A DNA stretch of 64,000 nt, taken from the NCBI RefSeq assembly GCF_016859285.1, contig NC_053419.1:11310501-11374500 (forward strand), written 5' to 3'. The DNA is from Xiphias gladius (Eukaryota > Chordata > Actinopteri > Istiophoriformes > Xiphiidae). Of this stretch, positions 1 through 14,590 are shown in pieces (positions within the stretch are counted from its first letter, which is position 1; every line of letters starts with the position of its first letter). The translations under genes and the position numbers were made by a program. The notes under the pieces were generated by a model, which saw nothing but the letters and a program-made list of their open reading frames with translations, was not told the origin of the DNA and made no database searches.

Positions 1-111
1 GGTAAGAGGGTGGAGGTGGTGATTGGTCCATCACAGTTTCCTTATTCAGCTGTATCCCATCCCCACCTCTAATGCCTGCTGTGTCTATAGTTTCCATGCA
101 CACGCACGCAA

Positions 112-114
<3 letters not shown>

Positions 115-147
<33 letters not shown>

Positions 148-162
148 ACACACACACACACT
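115..162. repeat. (AC)n microsatellite
   Basis: AC repeats with a single interruption. Confidence 0.9.
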
Positions 163-360
163 TCCGTTGGGTTGCACAGTTCCATCAGATGTCCCATACT
201 GGCCTTTTATAGACATGTTGAGCTAGCATGATTGCCTTACAGATACCAACCAAACACACACACTCACATATACAGTGATGCACATACACAGTCAAAATCC
301 AAAACTTGCAAACATGTACAGACACTATCATATGCACACACACAGAGTCACCTCAGCACC

Positions 361-400
<40 letters not shown>

Positions 401-1490
401 GCACTTGAGAGTGCACTGACTCGGTGACAGATGCACACACACTCAGACTCATTTGTAGACACCACTGCAGCAGAAACGCTGGTTCCCACGCACCAGACTA
501 CTGGGGAAGTGAAAACAAGAGCAACAGGAACTGCCACACCGTGAGAGGGAGGGGTGGGAGAGATGGGGGGTTAGAGAGAGGAAAAAGAGAGGGAGGGAGA
601 GAAGTGAGAACAGAGGTGATTGCAGAGAGGTAAAAAAGATAGAGAGAAAGCAAACGGCAATGAAGGAAAATTAAAAGGAAGAGGTTATTCAGAGATAGGG
701 AGAGAGATGAAAATAACATGGATTAGTTGAGACAGACTGTGTGATGGGGGGAAAAAAATCAGAAGTAATCAGTTTTTTTGCAAGCCACATGAATGTTTGT
801 TGTGAAAGGAAGAGAGAGTGTCTGAGAAAGGTGGCATTGAAAGAATAGGAGGGGTAGAGGAGGGCGAGGCGATAGAAAGACTTGTTGTCTGTCCTTTGAT
901 CTACAAAGAGAGCCGCGGGCTGAGAAAGAGAAGGAATGTGAGAGGTTGAGACACGTTTAAAGTTACCCTTCACTGGCTATGTGTGAATGTGTGTGGGTAT
1001 TGTCCATATGTGAGTGTATCATTGAGTTAGTCAGTGTCAGGATGTACGTATGTGTTAGAATTCAGCAGAAAACAGAAAATACTTCTTATAGGCTTGTCTG
1101 TTCTCACACCATAAGTCATAATCACTACTCATTTCTAAATACACATGCAGACAGCTTTTGTAGATAATTGCAAATATTTGTCACATTTGTTTGGAATTGT
1201 GTTTGATCAGTGTGGCTTCATCTGACGTCTCTGTGCATATACCGTTCTTCTTGGTGACAAGACAGGAGTCGAATTTGTGTGTCCCGCCTATTTCCCACTC
1301 TCCCTCCCCTCTCCAGAGAGTAGTTGGGAGCGACAACAAGAGAGGGGAGGAGGTGACGGTGGGGAGAGGGGCATTCCATAGGCACGCCAAGACATTCCGA
1401 GGGAAACCATCCCAAATATTTCCCGCTGTGTGTGGCGAGGGCTCCGCGTCTCCTGTTACTTTCGTGCACGTACGCGCGCATGCATAGACG

Positions 1491-1493
1491 CAC

Positions 1494-1546
<53 letters not shown>
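1491..1546. repeat. (AC)n microsatellite
   Basis: AC run with one early CG variant. Confidence 0.9.
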
Positions 1547-1548
<2 letters not shown>

Positions 1549-2881
1549 TACAGTTTGAGTAAGTGCTAAAAGTGAACAAACACACTGGGAAAAATTGCTG
1601 CTCACACATAACATAGGTCCTTCTCACAACCACTCTTTCTGGCGTAGACGTGTAGATAGTTACTGGGTGCAGTTACGAGTAACTGATGGCCAGCCTGTAC
1701 GTCTGTTTCCTCCTCTGTTTTTTATCTTGGGTACGATGTGCAGTCTGTCTTTCTGTCTGTGCCACTCCAATTTGTGAGTTTATGAATGAATGAGCAAGTA
1801 AGACATAACCACAGATATTAAGCTTTCACGTACCCAACTCAGGTTGTAATGTTTTCTTTGGAGAAAAGTCATTATTGCAATTCATAAGGAAAACATTGAA
1901 AGGAGAAACAATGTCTTACAAGGGTAAATATCAGTCACATTTTATTATGATATGTATAGTACAGATGTATTGGTTTGTGTATTGAATTAATAATAGGAAT
2001 ATAAACATTTGTTCCCATGTTAATATTTTTATTTTTATTCATTGATTAGCCTATACAAAGCGTTCTGTCGACTGTTTCATCTTTGAGAAAAAGCATTGAG
2101 TTAGATTGTGAAATGCTGGTGATCACACATTATTTTAATGGTTAAGAATCCCTGTTCACATTTGAGATGCATAAGATGTCAGTAACAAGTACTCAGTCTG
2201 CTGTATTATCATAGTTGTGGTTAAATGTAGGAATTGGTGATGTCGGGCCTCTAAGAAATCACGCCTGTTCTCTTTTCCCACAGTAAAGTTGGCCCCAGGA
2301 TAGCATAGCAACACTATGACACTTGTGTGTGCAGGTGCATGCATGATATGTATCTGTGTGTACATGTGTGTGCATGCAAGTATGTCAATTTAGAGTTGCT
2401 CAAACGCTGCTTAGGTTTCTCCTAGAACTTGGGGCAGGCGGGTGAATGTGTGTATAGGTTGTTTATTAGGACATTTACTTAGTTGTGGGAATCATTCAAA
2501 ACATAATAATCTGTAATGCTTATTTTTATTGGAGCATAGCCGATCACACAGTGCAGGTATTGACATTCACAAATTTTTCTATTTGTGTTTTAAGACCAAG
2601 AGATTCAGTTGATTAGCCTAGATAAACAGGCAACATCTGTCTGCCAATCATAAAATTCTTTAACAGTTGTGTAGTTGTCTGAAACCAGAGACATAGATAA
2701 AGATCAATGCGAACACCTGTGCTAAGCAATCTGTGTATTGAAACAGAAAAAAAAAAAAAATCGAACTCACGGAGGCAGTGTGAGGAACGAATCTCTGTCT
2801 CGAAGACAAAGTGTGCACCCACCTATGTTGGTCAGAATATGTTCAAACAACCTCTTTACTAGTTTGTTTGCCAACCATAGC

Positions 2882-3326
2882 GCAGGGTATCATTCAAAAA
2901 TGTTCAATACCAGTTCCTGAACGATACGTTTTTCGATACCGATTTTATAAAATCCATTTTAACAAATAGGAAATTTCATTATACATAACAGTATAGATCT
3001 ATAGTTTTATCTTTCAGCCCCTTGGCATTTTTACACACTCAAAGCAGTTTCATAACGTAAAAAATATAAACCTATTTACGGCGGTGTGATTCAACTTTTT
3101 CCTGCATGCCTCTACAACGCGTTCGTGTAACGTTACCTTTGAAAGCCAATCACCAGCATTATTAGATCTTGGTACAAGTATGCTGCCTGCCAATTGGCTC
3201 GCTGATGCTGATGAGATTTACTCCTTAGGTATCGCAATTTGGTACTGGATGACGAGACATTTGTTGATACTTGATAGCAATTCGGGCGGTGCCATAAAAG
3301 TATCGTAGTTCGGTACCCAGCCCTAG
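2882..3326. mobile_element. MITE-like element (GGGTATC-type ends)
   Basis: The left end GCAGGGTATCATTCAAAAATG and right end CGGTACCCAGCCCTAG are roughly inverted, and the interior repeats CGATACC/GGTACC motifs. This matches a repeat family common in fish that starts GGGCTGGGTATCG. No coding capacity. Confidence 0.45.
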
Positions 3327-3989
3327 TCAGCCACCCACAGCAAACCTTCAAAAATTTACATAGAAATGTTACTGCGGTTGGAACATTTTCAACATATACT
3401 GGAAATATACTCTACCATATTTCACCCCCTGTATTTGCCTTACTATTGCTTCTCTTCTGTTGTGTTTCTCTCTTATTTTCTTGGTCTGTATATGCATGCC
3501 AGCAAATTTGTTCCATACATTTAATTTTAAATCACTGATTACAAAAATGTAATCAGCCCATGTACATGACCATGTACAAAACAATCTTACTGTCAAACAA
3601 AAAGAAGAGATTTGGCGAGCGGCTACTTTCTGGCTGCTGTCCCATGGCAGGTACTCACAGTATTTTAGACCATGTGCATAACCTAATTTGTATGCATACC
3701 ACAATAAACACATGCCGTCATAGACATACATGAGGGCACAGTTGTTAGCAAATATTCATGCTACAGTAACACAGTATTGTTTTTGTCTCTGTCCTTCTCT
3801 GTATCAGTTCCTCCTTCTCACCCTCTGAGTGGCCCTCTCACTCTCCATCTTCCCTGCTCTCCCTCACACACTGTTCTCACCCTGCCTCCCCACTCCGCTC
3901 CACTCCCAGCCTCACTCTCCGTTTCAGATTAGCCAAGGCGAGGAATCCGGTGCAGCCGGCAGCTGGAATGTCCTGTTTGTCTTGCTCTG

Positions 3990-4094
3990 TTTGTGTGTGT
4001 GCGCGTGTGTGTGCGCACATGTGTGTGTGTGTGTGTGTGCGTGCCTGTGTGTGCGTGCGTGCGTGCGTGCTTTGTGTGTGTGTGTGTGTGTGTG
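3990..4094. repeat. (GT)n/(GC)-interrupted microsatellite
   Basis: GT repeats broken by GC and GCGT units; open frames across it are repeat artefacts. Confidence 0.85.
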
Positions 4095-5040
4095 AAGTTG
4101 GTGAGGCTGGTGCTGCTTTTTGATGTGTTCCATTGTCTGAGAGCCAAGCTGCTTCCTGCCCCTGCTTTCCCCAAAAGCCTGAGAGAAACCGGGAGGAGGA
4201 AAAAGAGAAGAGAGAAATTGCAAGAAAACATGACAATGAAAAGTTGACATGAAGAGATGGAAGCAAGAAGGTGGAATAAGAAGGGGAAATGGCAAGATGG
4301 GAAAGGGGGGAGATGGCTAGGAGGAGAAAGATGAGGCAGGAAGTGATGGAGGGATGGAAAAGGGAGGAGAGAGTTAGAGGGAGGAAGAGAGGTGAGAAGG
4401 AAGGAGGGAGAGCTTCAATAGGGCTTTTCCTACAAACACCAATACAATGAAGTAGTGCGTAATTTCCCATGTCCCCCACACCCGCACGCACGCACACACA
4501 CACACAAAAACAAAGTTTCTCATAGGTTACATAGCTTTATTCTCTATATTCGGGCGGTCATACTTGGGTCTGTCTCACTTCTCCCTCATACGTGCTCTGT
4601 TTTTGTGGTCTACGTGTGGTCTGACAATGCGGACAGCACAGGCAATACAGATATGACAGGATAAGAAAATTTGAAATTATGGGGAAGCGTGAGCAAAACA
4701 GTGCGATACGACTATGGGAGGAGATGAAGATAAAGAGGATGTCTGTAAGCAGTGAGAAATGAAAAACAATTGCAAAGTAAGAAAATTTCAGAGGAAAGAA
4801 AATAGCTCAGAATTGGGTGCGTGCTGTGTATGTGGTACATTTCCCTGTGAAAATGTGGACGTGCATAAATCATTCAACGTGTGTTTTTGTGTATGTGTGT
4901 GTGTGCGAGTTGCTGGCCGGTGGAGGGGTTTTGACGGGGCAGAGCAGAGCATTCCTGCTGGGTGGTGATGTCATGAGAACTAGCTCTCCGCTCGCAGACA
5001 GACAGCCCTGTTTATGTTCCCCTCCAGAGGAGAAACCACA

Positions 5041-5053
5041 CTGTGTGTGTGTG

Positions 5054-5091
<38 letters not shown>

Positions 5092-5100
5092 TGTGTGTGC
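5041..5100. repeat. (GT)n microsatellite
   Basis: GT repeats with two variant units. Confidence 0.85.
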
Positions 5101-6662
5101 GCGCACGAGACACCACCAATGTGTGTCTCTCTCACTCTCTGTCTGACTGCGTTATTGGCTCATGGGGGAGGTGGGGAAGCCGAGAGGCGCTCAAGAGGGT
5201 CTACTTTCCCCTGCCGCTCAGGGAGAGGGAACCACTTACTGATGCCTTCCTCTCAAACATACACACAGAAAGAGGAAGTTTCTCATGTTTTGCAGAGCAC
5301 AGTAGCTACACAGTCAGACTGTGCTGCTTTGAGTGATTGCCCTCTGCTTCTAAATAGTCTCCTAAGGGATGCAGAATTCTTTTCAGTATAATAATAAAGC
5401 TTGGGTCAGCTAATGACAACAGTACCAGAAAGCTGATATTTAGCTATTAAAAGTGTATAATTGTTCACTTTGTTGTATAACTTGAAGGTCTATGCATTTC
5501 TTTAGTTGTCTAAGTCTAAAAACATAATTATTGGCACGCTGAGAGTTTAACTATAGGAAACCAGTTGCAAAAGTAGTTCAGAATTGTATTTATTAGAAAT
5601 ATGAAAATATTTGTGAACAGTTGGAATTACATTTGTTTTCCCGACATTGTATGTGCCCATCCACATATGTTGTCTAGATTTACTTTTAGGTTCTCCACAA
5701 ATGTTGTTTCCATCAATAAAATGGAAATCAAATAGATAACTTTACAAAAATGTTGTGAGAACTATCCCTAACAATCGTGTTTTCCTCTCCCAGATACTGC
5801 TGGTATAACTCTCTTTGTGTCTGTGGTCATGGTATAATGGTTTCCCTTGCGATAGTGAAATGTGATCTTCGGTCTTTGCAGCTTAGTGAATCATACATCA
5901 TTCTCCCACATTCAACCCGAAGTGCAACTTAGCAAACCATTTGAGTTCCTTCTGTCTGTGCTGCACACAACTAGGATGATAAAGAACTTTTGTCAGCCAT
6001 GCTAATACCTACAGTGAGAAATAGCTGAGAGGTTTAGGCTTGTTATTATCGCAACTCTGTGGCACACAGGCCCACTTTAGTAGCTTTTGAGGCAGCCATT
6101 CTTGCTCAGATGTGATATTACAAATGAGCCCTTTCAGAAGATACCCATTTTTTACCTTCTATTTTAAGTGGTTTTTTTATACTGCGATATGATTGGTGTG
6201 ACTTCCAGGAGGTGGAATAACTTGAATTTAAGCCGAGAATAATGAGTTTTACATCCGTTTTTGTGAAGGCAAACAACTTAATGGCTATGTATTTGGTGGC
6301 ATGTTTTTCCCATGTTGAGGACACCAGCTTTAGCTCTAGTAGACATTTGACCACTATAAAACAATATTTGAGAAGAGATGCTTGGTCCTGGGCAGGTTTG
6401 TGCTTACAATAACAATATCCCCTTTGGCATGAAGGTGTTCTAGGAAGCAAATCATATGATCCTTCCCTGCTGTGTTTCAGTAATGTTAGGTTACTGACTG
6501 CATAATTTTAGCTACCTTTCAGCTCATGATTGCTGTCTCTCTGCTTGATGAACGTGTGTGGTCTGCTGTCTGTGTTTAGAGTCACACAAGAGTAGGGGTA
6601 TTGAAATTCTGTGGTTGTATGTGTCTTCCTGTCTCTTGTTTATAGAGTTTCAAGACTGTTAA

Positions 6663-6696
<34 letters not shown>

Positions 6697-8950
6697 TGTC
6701 TGACATAACTTTGTTTGAGTTATAAAAAGGTGGATGCTACACGATTCCCAAGTTTAATATATAATTATTTAATATATGAGTATCATTTGTGCAAGTGTAG
6801 AAATAAAAATCAGGCCTTTCCATGTTTGTTAAATGCGCATCTCCATATATGACAATGACATGTAAAAACCAACACAGATCCTGGTCCACAGGAACCAGAG
6901 CCCTGCAGGTTTAAGTTTCAATCAACAACAGATTTACACCTTCAGTGTCATGTGAATGTGGTTAAAGCAACTGATAAGAGAGAAAACCAGCAATACTCAG
7001 AGCCACTGACCTATTTATCTTTACAATAACCCCATCCACTGCAGGCTGAGTTGGGTTTTTTTTTTCGACACCCCTGTGTATGTGCACGCTGTGTGTTAGT
7101 GCAAGCTTGTGTGCGTGTGCAGTTTCCGAGAACGAGTTGTGTCAACAATTAAATTTAAACCTCATGGAGACAGAGATAATAGATGGTAACCCCCCACATA
7201 GTCTGTGGTTTGTGAACTCCACCACTGTACTTCGTGTGTGCATGCATGTGAGTTGTGCTTGGAAGTTGGATTCTCCTGTGATATATTGCTGTTTTTTCTT
7301 TTTTTTTTTGCTCTTTTTTTTGTTTGTTTTTTTACTTGTCTGTCATGTTTAAAACTGTGAATGTCATCATTGTGACTGCATGTTTTCACAGTTTATGTTC
7401 TAAGTGTAGGTCTGTACATTCTGTGAACATTCTTTAAACGTCTGGTCTGCGTTTGTTTTTGCTGCTTGTACGTGCATGTGTAGGTCTTGGGGAATGTGAG
7501 ACCACCTCAGCCTTAAAACTTTAAACTATGTCTTGCAGTGGTTCTTTCCAAAGCCTGCAGTTTGCGTGATGTGATGCTATCAGGAGGTCTGTTTGCTTTT
7601 TGGGAGCTCCAGGCTTGGCGGGCACACACACGCACATTTTCTCTGTTTTGTTCTCTCTTTCTCTTCTGTTACCCACAGAGTAAGATTAAAGTGAAAGTTT
7701 TGTGCGGGGTGGGAATGGTCACAGGCAGACACCCCCTCACCACCACCACCACCACCCACCCTACCCCACCCCCCCAGGGAGCAAAGAGATAGAAAGCTGG
7801 AGAGGTCAGGCTGCTTGGCCTGGGAAAGGCCTGAAAGAGCAAGGGGGGACACTGTAGATAGATAGAGAGGGTAGATGGATTGATAGAGATTGGAAAGAAG
7901 AGAATGGAGCAAGGAGAGGGTTCAGAGAAGAGATGTATGTCACTAACACAAAGCAACAGAGGGAAAGAAGGAGAAGAAATACGCAATATTTAAACAGAGA
8001 AGAGGGTGGTCCAGTGTAGGGTATCAGCATCAACAAAATGAAGAAAGAGGGAAAGGAAAAAGAAAAATCAGACAAAAATAGACTCAAATCATATAGAAAT
8101 ACTATAGAGATAAAGGAGGTAAAGTAACAGTAGAGACCAAGATTTCACTACTGAGTTGTTACTCAGAGGGATGCGGGATATAAATGGAATGGAAAATTAG
8201 ACCCGCAGTAGGTAAAAAAAAAAAAAATTAGAAAAAAGACGATGATGTGCAACTTGCGTCTTTCCCCATTTCCTCCTCCTCCTCTTTCAGGCCAAGGAAA
8301 ACCAGCATCTAATCTTTCTCATAGGAACTGCATCCAAGCATTTTAACTCATGACTTGAAGTCTGAGAAGTGTGTTTATACCGTATGTATGTATTCTTGTG
8401 TGTACTCTCTGGTGACCAGCAGAATTGCCTATGAACCAAACACAAGCATACAAAAAAAAAAAGTAAGAACAGTTTTGATATATACTGTAGGTTAGCTATG
8501 GGCCTTGTACTGGTTGGAAGTAGCCTTTGCACCTCTAATCTAACTTTTTGAATGCCAACCATTCTAGTCATCTCATTCCTTAACTTATGTAAACTTTCAG
8601 TCCAAATGTTTTTGTTTACACTTGAGCTCTTAGAGTTGTGTGGTTGCGGGTGTAACTGGGTGTGTGATGGTGTAGTATTAGTGTGCAATTTGGGTGTGTG
8701 TGTTTGTGGTTAAGGGTGTTGCCTTTTTGCATTGGACACTGCTATCTATTAAGTGTAGGACCATTATAAGTGTATGTGTGTGAGAAGGAGAGCTTTCAGC
8801 ATGTCCCACCAACTCAAACCAAAGCTGAATGTCCATTCATGAATTAATATAGCAACTCAAGCCACCCAGCGTCCCTCTTTGTTGCCGGTGGAAACCAGAG
8901 GTGACTGGAGTGCCTGAGTACCTGTCTATCTGGATGATCCCATGGACCTC

Positions 8951-8951
<1 letters not shown>

Positions 8952-8996
<45 letters not shown>
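8952..8996. repeat. (AC)n microsatellite
   Basis: Uninterrupted AC run. Confidence 0.9.
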
Positions 8997-10306
8997 GCCT
9001 CCTTGGACGCAGGGAGCCCTTTCTTTCTTTCTTTCCCTCCATTTTCCTGCTGTCTATTTTGGTCAACTGGTGGCCCGTTCCCACAGTGCTGCTGTTCCCA
9101 TGGTTATCGCCGCGGAGATAGCGAATGGGGGTTGGGGTGGTGGTGGTGGTGGGCTTGACAGGGAGCGGGAGAGACAGCGTTGCTCTGTTCGAAGAGATAG
9201 GGGACTCTATGGCTGTAGATGAGGTGGGGGTGAGGTGGGGTGGAGGGGGGTGAATGAAGGGTAAGGGGTTGAGTGTGTGCATATGTGTGTGAGTGTGTGT
9301 GATGTGTAGCTCCCATGAATATCACAGGTGGCCCGTGAAGTTAGAGCCAGTAGGGGATTTCAATAGACATTTGATTTTTAATTTAATCTGGCACAAGCTG
9401 ATATCATATATTCATTATCCTAAACATTTTCACTTAAAAACTTCAATTGTATGTATTTGAAGGTGTGTATCATATTAAATATGGATGATGCAGGGTTGCA
9501 GATACTTTGATTTTAACGTATGGTCAATATCCGCCTTAGATGTTAACATATGTCCGTCCTCCACCATGTGAGACTTCTTTCTGAGGGTAGATGCCACTTC
9601 CTGAGATCAAGAACAGAAGTGGGGTGCAAAAAGAGGTGGCAAAGGAAGTGCTGGGGAAGGGTTGGTGCCGGGAGCTGGTTTTGGGGGGAGGGGGGCTGCG
9701 AAAGGAGGGGGCAAGGGGGGGAGGGGTGCGGGTGGGTGTGCGAGGCTCAGAAAGAGGGGATGGATTCAGTTCCCACACTTCTAATTACTGTGTCACTGGA
9801 GACTGAAAGGGGACTGCCCCTGGCCCTAGGGAATTTGCTGGGGCCAGTCGCAGAGAGGGAGCAGTGGTGGAGGGAGGGAAGGGGACAGAGGAGGCGAGGG
9901 GAGGGAGGGAGGGAAGGAAGGGTGGAATTAAAGAGGGTGTATGACACAGGAACTCTCTCCATCATCCTTTCTTTTGGTTTTACTTCGTTGCATTCACATT
10001 AGAGGTGAGCCCCTTCAACGTGAGTCTCCTCCCCTCCTCTGCCCAAACACCCCAACCTCTCACCTCCGACCCACGTCTCCTTAACCTCCCTTACCCTCCT
10101 CCACATCAGTCTTCTCTTTCCCTTCAGCCTTTGTTCACCATCGTGTACAACTTCCTTTTTACCCCCTCAAACCCATTACGCTTTTTTTTTTACCTCCCCT
10201 TTACCTCTCTGCTTTTCGAATGTTGTGATCCTCTCCTGTGTCTCCTGTTAACATGAACAAGGCTCCCAGAGACATTTTGAAATGAGGGAGATTTTTCCCT
10301 AACGTG

Positions 10307-10308
<2 letters not shown>

Positions 10309-10380
<72 letters not shown>
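10309..10380. repeat. (AC)n microsatellite
   Basis: AC run of about 72 bases with one AAAC variant near the right end. Confidence 0.9.
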
Positions 10381-10733
10381 GATGCCTTATATTGCATCAT
10401 TACTGCCACTTAACCCAAGCCCTTCCCCTCTTTTATTTATCTTTATCTCAACCTCCCATGGCCTGTCCACTGTGAGTTGTGTGTGTGTTCTGATAAAACC
10501 TGGGATGAGACTGAGAGAGACACACTGTATGCATGTGTCTGTGAACCTCCATGAGCTCAGCAGTGGTCTGAGTCTGATAACGGTTTGAAGCAGTAATGAT
10601 GTTACTATCTTGCACGGCATCTCACACTGTTGTCTCATGGGCCAGTTGGTCATTTGTGGTCCCAATAAAATCACATCTTAACACCGCTTGCTATCCATTG
10701 TTCTGAGCTGAACATTAGCTTTTTGGGTGTGCA

Positions 10734-11609
10734 CTAGGGTTGTCACTATACCAGTACCTATACCATTTGAAATTCCACAATTTTTGATTTGATACCACGG
10801 AGGGCAAGCGCGCGCATGGACCTCCTACACATACATGCGCGCACACACGCGCGCATACACACAACTCCATATAGTTAGTGTGCAAGCAGTAGTTTCAATT
10901 GACTAAAGTGATGAAAGACAAATAGTGTGAAAATATATTTTAAGACTGAACGGTAATGACGGTAGCCTACTATTGTTATGAGCTGTTACTACGTTAGCCT
11001 AAACAAGATATTGTTAGCCATTGTTGTAGCATTGCAACAACACATGCCATCCGTTGCAAACAAGAACATTTCAGGATATGAACATTTTGACGACATGTTG
11101 TTAATATAAAGTTAACAATTGGAACTCACTCACCCTGAATTCTGTGTACAGATCCGGATGCCTGTCTTTGAGGTGCTTAGATAAGTTTGAGGTGTTTCCT
11201 CCTTTTGTTCAAAAATGCTCTGTGATACCATTTGCATGCTGGCTTTCAGTTGTCTATAACTTGTCCCTGATGATCTGCCTCAATTGCAACAACTCGTGCC
11301 ATGTTTTTTTTTTTTCATAAGTCGTGGCAGACCTGTTGCTGCACCCTCACTTGCCTTGCCATTTACGTGATGTTTTTATTGTTTACTGTGTTGGCCTTGC
11401 TTCTTTTTCCCTTTGCATTTGACATCAGGCTAGAACACTTATAGGTTTATTATGCTGCCCTCGTCAGTCCTGGAAGAATCACATCTCCACTACCTACATC
11501 TACGGTACCTTCTGTACCTATGGTACTGTAGCAAAACAAGTACTGTCACGTTTTTCAGAATTTTAGCATAGACTTGCTACCAAGGTATTGGTTCTCGTGT
11601 CATCCCTTG
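10734..11609. mobile_element. MITE-like element with inverted ends
   Basis: The left end CTAGGGTTGTCACTATACCA and right end TTGGTTCTCGTGTCATCCCTTG are imperfect inverted repeats. The interior has GTACCT/GGTACC strings. It has no transposase frame. Confidence 0.4.
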
Positions 11610-12917
11610 TGTGTACAGATGTATGTTTTCTCCTTGAACCCATTTAGTGATCAAATTTAAATGTTGTGGGTCTGGGGTGTGAGTTAATTGGAACAATTGT
11701 TTGTTTTGATCTAAAGACTTTAGCTCAATACGGTGTGTTTTTAAAAAAAAAAAAAAGTCAGTCTATGTAACAGCCAGACGGTATCTGCTAGACAATAATA
11801 ACGGCTGGCCGATACAGTCCAAAAATGGATGCAGACAGTGGACGCACAAACAGTTCTGTGTATACTACATTGGTTGCCTGCATACACGGTCACAAATTTA
11901 CATTACACGGACCCTCATTGCTACACGAATGCAGAATTTATAATTCGCACATAATACTGCTTGCGCTTTAATTGAAGATGATGCGATAAATGCCCACACA
12001 AAGGATAGAATTATCTCATTTATTCTGCCGATTTATCCATCTGATTGTACCAAAATGAGAGACCATATTTGTTTCACTGGGATCCTGTCTGAGTGCCATA
12101 TTCCAGATGAATCTGGCCGGTTCTGTGTATGCTTCAAACTGCAGAATTTACCAGAATTTCTACCACATCCAGGGAAGTCAGGAAAAAAGAGAGAACAAAA
12201 GCAAAGGTGCGTGTTGAAATATGTGAGATCAGGGTGAAAAAACTTTGAGACTAACTAAAACTATAAAAACGCTCATAAATGGTGCTGGATAGTGAAGTAC
12301 AAAGAACAGAATGAGGTTTGTCTTTCTAGGTTCACTGCTTGAACAATGAAATAAAATCACATGGGAAATCAAAAGTGTTTGAAACTGTGTGAGTCTCCAC
12401 CACAGAAGATCTCGGGCATTTTTTGCTATCGTCTAATTTTGTGGCATTTTCTTAATCCTATTGTGACAGTCCACGAACCACTGCCATTTATTTGTTGCTA
12501 AGAAACTCCCACATCTAGTTATGCAAACCAGTGGACACGCAGGCCGGCATGTAAAATAATTTGGTGGCACCCAACCCGATGCCAACACCTTGTCTGTCTA
12601 GAGGCTATGTGGGAGAGTCACTTCCTCTCCTTTCTCTCAAAGCTCTTCAGGACAGAACAGACCTGACCAGCAGCAGCAGGAGCCACCATTGTCAATATTT
12701 ACAGTCCTGGATGATTCACTCTGCATTACAATAACATTCCCTGCATGCCTGCGTGCCTCTACATCAGGAGGAGACGAGAAAAGAAGGAAAAATGAGAGAA
12801 GAGGTGAAGAGGGGGGCTTAAGGGTGAAATATGCGCCAGCAGCAATAAACGTTGAGCAGGAATCTGCCGATGGCTCTCCCATGACGGGACTGTCTGTTTG
12901 TCTGTGTGTATATGAAT

Positions 12918-13091
<174 letters not shown>

Positions 13092-14169
13092 TTCAGGTTG
13101 ACGGATTCAGCTGGAGTGGGTGGAATTTCTGTTTGGGCTGTGTGTGGGTGTAGTGACAGTTTGAGAACTGTTAGCGCATGTCGAGGAAAGCTGTAGATGT
13201 CGTAACATGGGGTTGAATGGGTGCAGTGAAGACATGGGAAAAATAGGCATATTTAGACCATTTTAGTAAGCATGTGTAGACGTCACACTGCAGAGACAAA
13301 CTGGAGGAAAAACATTTGGAGCACCAGATCTGTCTCAAACTGACATATGTTAACTGACAGTTGTATCGATGCCCTATAGTTGAGAGAACCACTTGTCTTT
13401 GTTGCACTTATAGCAGAACCACAAAACCCACCATTTGTCTCCTCAACAATTGTGTTTTCCAAAAGAAAACAGGCAGAGTAAATCCCAGGGTTTCCCAAAC
13501 CTTATGCAATTGAGCATTTGGAGTTTACTCTCAGTGGAAACTTGTTAATAGTTTGTGATAATAATCTAGAGTACTACTTTGTTTCATGTATAAAACTACA
13601 GAAAGGCATTATTTATGATTTCTCAAACAAGAGTGTGCTCAAGTTCTTTCAGTGTTTTTTTTTCCTTAGTATCTTTTGCAGAACTGGCTATAAGAATTTC
13701 CACCCTTCAGCATGTTAACAAAGTTAAACACTTCATTTTTTTGTGTTCAAAAAACTACACCGTCCATGAAAAATTTTCAGCACGGCAACACACATAATAC
13801 ATGATCCTCAGTTATTTTTCTCTAACTTATGATATCCACCAACATGTTTTTCTAATGTCATCTTTCCAATATCTTTTTAGCCGCAATGTCTGCTGTCTAA
13901 AAACATCTACCCATTCGGCTGTTTTATAAAAAATTTCTATTTCTGTCTAGATAAGTGGACTGAACTGCACAACATACTCTTGAGCAAGGTTATGTGATAA
14001 AGCTGGATTTTTAGTAATTTCCATCCCTACTACAAATGTCATTGTGATTTTGAATGAGGTTTTCTTACTTTTGGAACAGAATGTCGAAGTTCTAGTTTCA
14101 CTTTGGCTCTTCATTACCATACAATAATGAGAGAAGCTATTCGGCTAGGATCCTGAAAAAGATCCATAG

Positions 14170-14590
14170 CAAGTTTTTAAGGGATTAGGGCTTATTATTA
14201 TTTGATTATAACATTATTATATTGATTATTTTTATCATTGGTTAATCTGCCATGTACTTTCTCATTTAATCAATTAATCATTTTAATTTTTTTCAAATTG
14301 TTAAAAAAAAAATTATTCCCAACATAAATTCCTATAGCTAAAGATGATGTCTAAACATTATTTTTTACAACCAACAGCCCAAAATCCAAAGATATTCATT
14401 TTAGGCTCCTAAAAGACAAAGAAAAATAGCTAATCTTCCCCATAGAGGAGTAACTGTTCATCTAAGAAATGTTTGGAATTTTTACATGATAAATGACAGA
14501 AATGATTAATCGTTTGTTAAAATTCTTGCAGATTAATTAATTATCTGTCAATCAGCTCATCAATTATTGGACCAGTTGTTTCGCCTTTGA
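14170..14590. repeat. AT-rich interspersed repeat with GATTAAT motifs
   Basis: Repeated ATTAATCA/GATTAATC strings, ending CAGCTCATCAATTATTGG, resemble a widespread fish element. Borders are approximate. Confidence 0.35.

Noticed and set aside
3877..4503. 208-codon open frame on the minus strand
   Set aside because: It consists of a Thr-His repeat from the GT/GC array and a Ser/Leu/Phe-rich translation of a GA tract; no domain.
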